From: Gryganskiella cystojenkinii
Taxonomy: Eukaryota > Mortierellomycota > Mortierellomycetes > Mortierellales > Mortierellaceae
Length of the DNA: 55,027 nucleotides
Assembly: GCA_015852425.1 (NCBI GenBank)
Contig: JAAAIG010000168.1
Coordinates: 1-55,027 of the forward strand
Reading direction: 5' to 3'
The position numbers and the translations under genes were made by a program. The notes under the pieces were generated by a model. The model did no database searches. It was not told the origin of the DNA and saw only the letters and a list, made by a program, of their open reading frames with translations. This document shows positions 53,730 to 55,027 of the stretch, piece after piece. Each line of letters begins with the position of its first letter. The stretch's first letter is position 1.

Positions 53730-54227
53730 ATGACATCCGAAACCGAACCCAACGAACGACGTTTGCAAGCCTTTAGGATCGCGCCTCAAAGCCTTCCCTC
53801 CAAGTCAAAGGACGACAATCATGAGGAATCCATCAGCAACCCCATCCACAAAGTCGAAGCCCATCGAGACCCGAAGACGGGCCAGTACTTCGTTCTTTGG
53901 AGTCAAATTCAATTCGTCCTCCAATATGCGGCCTACGCCATCGATAGTACTGACGGAACCAATATTTCGTTCTTGATTGACGAAGACTACAGCACCTATC
54001 CGGCAAGAATCGCCTGTCATCCAGAGAGGCTTTTAGATATCATCATATCTCCTCCTGCTCCTGCTCCTGCTCCACCTGCTCCAGTCGAAGATTATGCCTT
54101 TATCCATTACTTTTTCGGGGGGGTTTTGTATGTAGTTTTTTATGTGACCTTCATCATTTTCTTGTGCACGTACATCGCTAGCGCCTATAGTAACATGTTT
54201 CCTGGGTTTTGCCTAGGGTGTCCCTGA
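53730..54227 (+). CDS. Hypothetical small membrane protein
   Basis: A 165-aa uninterrupted frame from the ATG at 53730. The N-terminal 115 residues are soluble. KTGQYFVLWSQIQFVLQYAA, then FLIDEDYSTYPARIACHPER and LLDIII, form a pattern (query-like strand, helix, D-E-D strand, R-I-x-xHPE, L-D-I-I) that reads as a compact folded domain; I have a recollection of similar segments in multi-domain Mortierella proteins but cannot name a family. A PAPAPAPPAP linker follows, then one hydrophobic helix (GGVLYVVFYVTFIIFLCTYI), ending in a short Cys/Pro tail. Probably a tail-anchored or single-pass protein. Function unknown. Confidence 0.5.
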   Translation: MTSETEPNERRLQAFRIAPQSLPSKSKDDNHEESISNPIHKVEAHRDPKTGQYFVLWSQIQFVLQYAAYAIDSTDGTNISFLIDEDYSTYPARIACHPERLLDIIISPPAPAPAPPAPVEDYAFIHYFFGGVLYVVFYVTFIIFLCTYIASAYSNMFPGFCLGCP

Positions 54228-54459
54228 CCAGGCACCAAAAGCATAAATTGTCTACTGTATCGATTCAAAACCCCTGTTTTCTGCGTCCTGGTGCCTGTAT
54301 CTTTCATTTGGTTCATACAGAGCACGTCACCTAGTCGCAACATTTTTTGAACCAAAAGTCAGTAAAGAAACTAAGCCACATTCTTAGTATTATTGCAATT
54401 AAAATCACAACTCACCGAAATGGCACGTCCGTAAAAAATGGCTTGAACTCAAGGAGTGT
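54228..54459. other. Region downstream of the Fanzor-like gene
   Basis: In the minus sense this is the 3' flank of the TnpB/Fanzor-like gene. It contains an inverted repeat, TTTGGTTCA at 54307-54315 and TGAACCAAA at 54348-54356 (9 bp perfect, 32-base loop). It is a candidate site for guide-RNA sequence or an element end. Confidence 0.4.
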
Positions 54460-54465
54460 TCAAGC
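54441..54465 (-). other. Hairpin spanning the stop codon of the Fanzor-like gene
   Basis: GCTTGAAC (54441-54448) and GTTCAAGC (54458-54465) are perfect 8-bp complements around a 9-base loop. The TGA stop of the nuclease gene (54460-54462) lies in the stem. TnpB omega-RNAs and Fanzor guide RNAs typically overlap the 3' end of the nuclease gene, so this position is suggestive; no RNA evidence exists here. Confidence 0.45.
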
Positions 54466-55027
54466 ATCGTTGATTTTGTTGCTGTCGTTGTTTTTGTTGC
54501 TAACGAGCTTGGCCTTTGCATAGTCAAGCGGTGCAGGCCACTCCCCAGACTCTAGATATTGCTGGGTGGCGTTACACATGTTGGTTGCAGCGTTGTGGTC
54601 CCGGTCTCGTCTAAAGCTACACTCCTCACAGACAGCCGAACGACCTTCGAACCTAACCCGAAAATGGCAAGAGCAGCAGAAAACAGAAGTCCGGAACTCT
54701 GGCACCTTGACGGTAATGATTGAAGCCTGATCGTCACCAATCTCTTTAGCCTAGCCACAATAAAAAGCGCACTCTAGTTAACATAATATTCATCATGATA
54801 TAACATCCATCGAGATTGTGCTGTCTCTGAAGTGTTTACCCTGCGAACCAACGCCTCAAGGAATTTTCCTGAGCTTCTTGCTTGGCCGCCCCATTTGCGG
54901 TAGTCACCATCACCGACGGCAATAATGAGAGGTGAACCGAGATATGCATCACGCTTGCCTCGGGGTTGATCCTTGAAGCTGTGGTAGCCTTGCCTGTACA
55001 GCGACTTTGCCTTTGTCCTGGTACTAG
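54460..55027 (-). CDS. TnpB/Fanzor-family RNA-guided nuclease, C-terminal part
   Basis: Two exons are visible, (>55027)-54840 and 54750-54460, joined across an 89-nt GTAAAC...CTAG intron at a codon boundary; the N-terminus is outside the window. About 159 residues are seen. SPLIIAVGDGDYRKWGG is the strand preceding the RuvC-II region in this family. VKVPEFRTSVFCCSCHFRVR carries the VxEFRTS box, whose Glu corresponds to the alternative catalytic Glu described for Fanzors. CCSC...CEEC is the zinc-ribbon, and RRDRDHNAATNM is the RuvC-III box with the final catalytic Asp. All visible key residues are intact. A spliced TnpB homologue indicates a eukaryotic Fanzor rather than a bacterial contaminant. 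Role: RNA-guided DNA cleavage linked to a mobile element (family knowledge). The last 20 residues are Asn/Lys-rich. Confidence 0.85.

Noticed and set aside
1..55027. CRISPR arrays, tRNA and rRNA genes
   Set aside because: No regularly spaced short repeats of CRISPR type; no cloverleaf with a matching GGTTCRANYCC arm was found by eye on either strand; no rRNA-like sequence.

Overview
The window looks like nuclear DNA of an early-diverging filamentous fungus, most likely Mucoromycota sensu lato and plausibly Mortierellales. This is an inference. It rests on dense gene packing, GT-AG introns mostly of 50-350 nt, pyrimidine-rich leaders before start codons, glutamine/histidine tracts, large F-box/LRR-like genes, and conserved fungal housekeeping genes. 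No rRNA, tRNA or CRISPR was seen. Gene models were built by hand from reading frames, splice consensus and family similarity; every intron used keeps the frame.

Left edge (1-2.6 kb): a relic-rich zone. It holds two weak minus-strand ORFs, a small secreted cysteine-rich peptide gene interrupted by an in-frame TGA, a degenerate tandem repeat of about 191 bp, and the tail of a Tc1/mariner-type transposase.

3-19.4 kb: an aquaporin, an LPMO-like secreted copper enzyme, mitochondrial enoyl-CoA delta isomerase, a YAT-family amino acid permease, pyrroline-5-carboxylate reductase, a disordered Q-rich protein, a second LPMO-like protein, FKBP12 (with an 11-nt exon), and a FYVE-domain protein.

19.5-28.3 kb: one 18-exon gene for a protein of about 2,325 aa with an N-terminal SAM domain and a Rad54/ATRX-type SNF2 ATPase. 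29-37 kb: a CsbD-like protein, complex I subunit NDUFA2 divergent from the DNA polymerase delta catalytic subunit (MluI-box-like site between them), and TRAPPC2L. Two of these genes carry GC-AG introns. 37.5-42.8 kb, minus strand: an intact F-box protein, a decayed F-box gene, and a small membrane protein.

43.6-54.2 kb: a single-pass receptor-like membrane protein, a small single-pass Q-rich protein, an acidic disordered probably nuclear protein, an MDR-family NAD(P)H oxidoreductase, eIF2A, and another small membrane protein. Right edge (54.46-55.03 kb, minus): the C-terminal part of a TnpB/Fanzor RNA-guided nuclease, with a hairpin across its stop codon. It is the most notable element here, but it is cut by the window boundary.

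Apart from the two relic-rich ends, the genes are a housekeeping mix (replication, chromatin, translation, respiration, trafficking, proline and fatty-acid metabolism) with no operon logic. The nearest thing to shared regulation is the NDUFA2/POLD1 divergent promoter and a recurring TCACGTG motif upstream of several genes.
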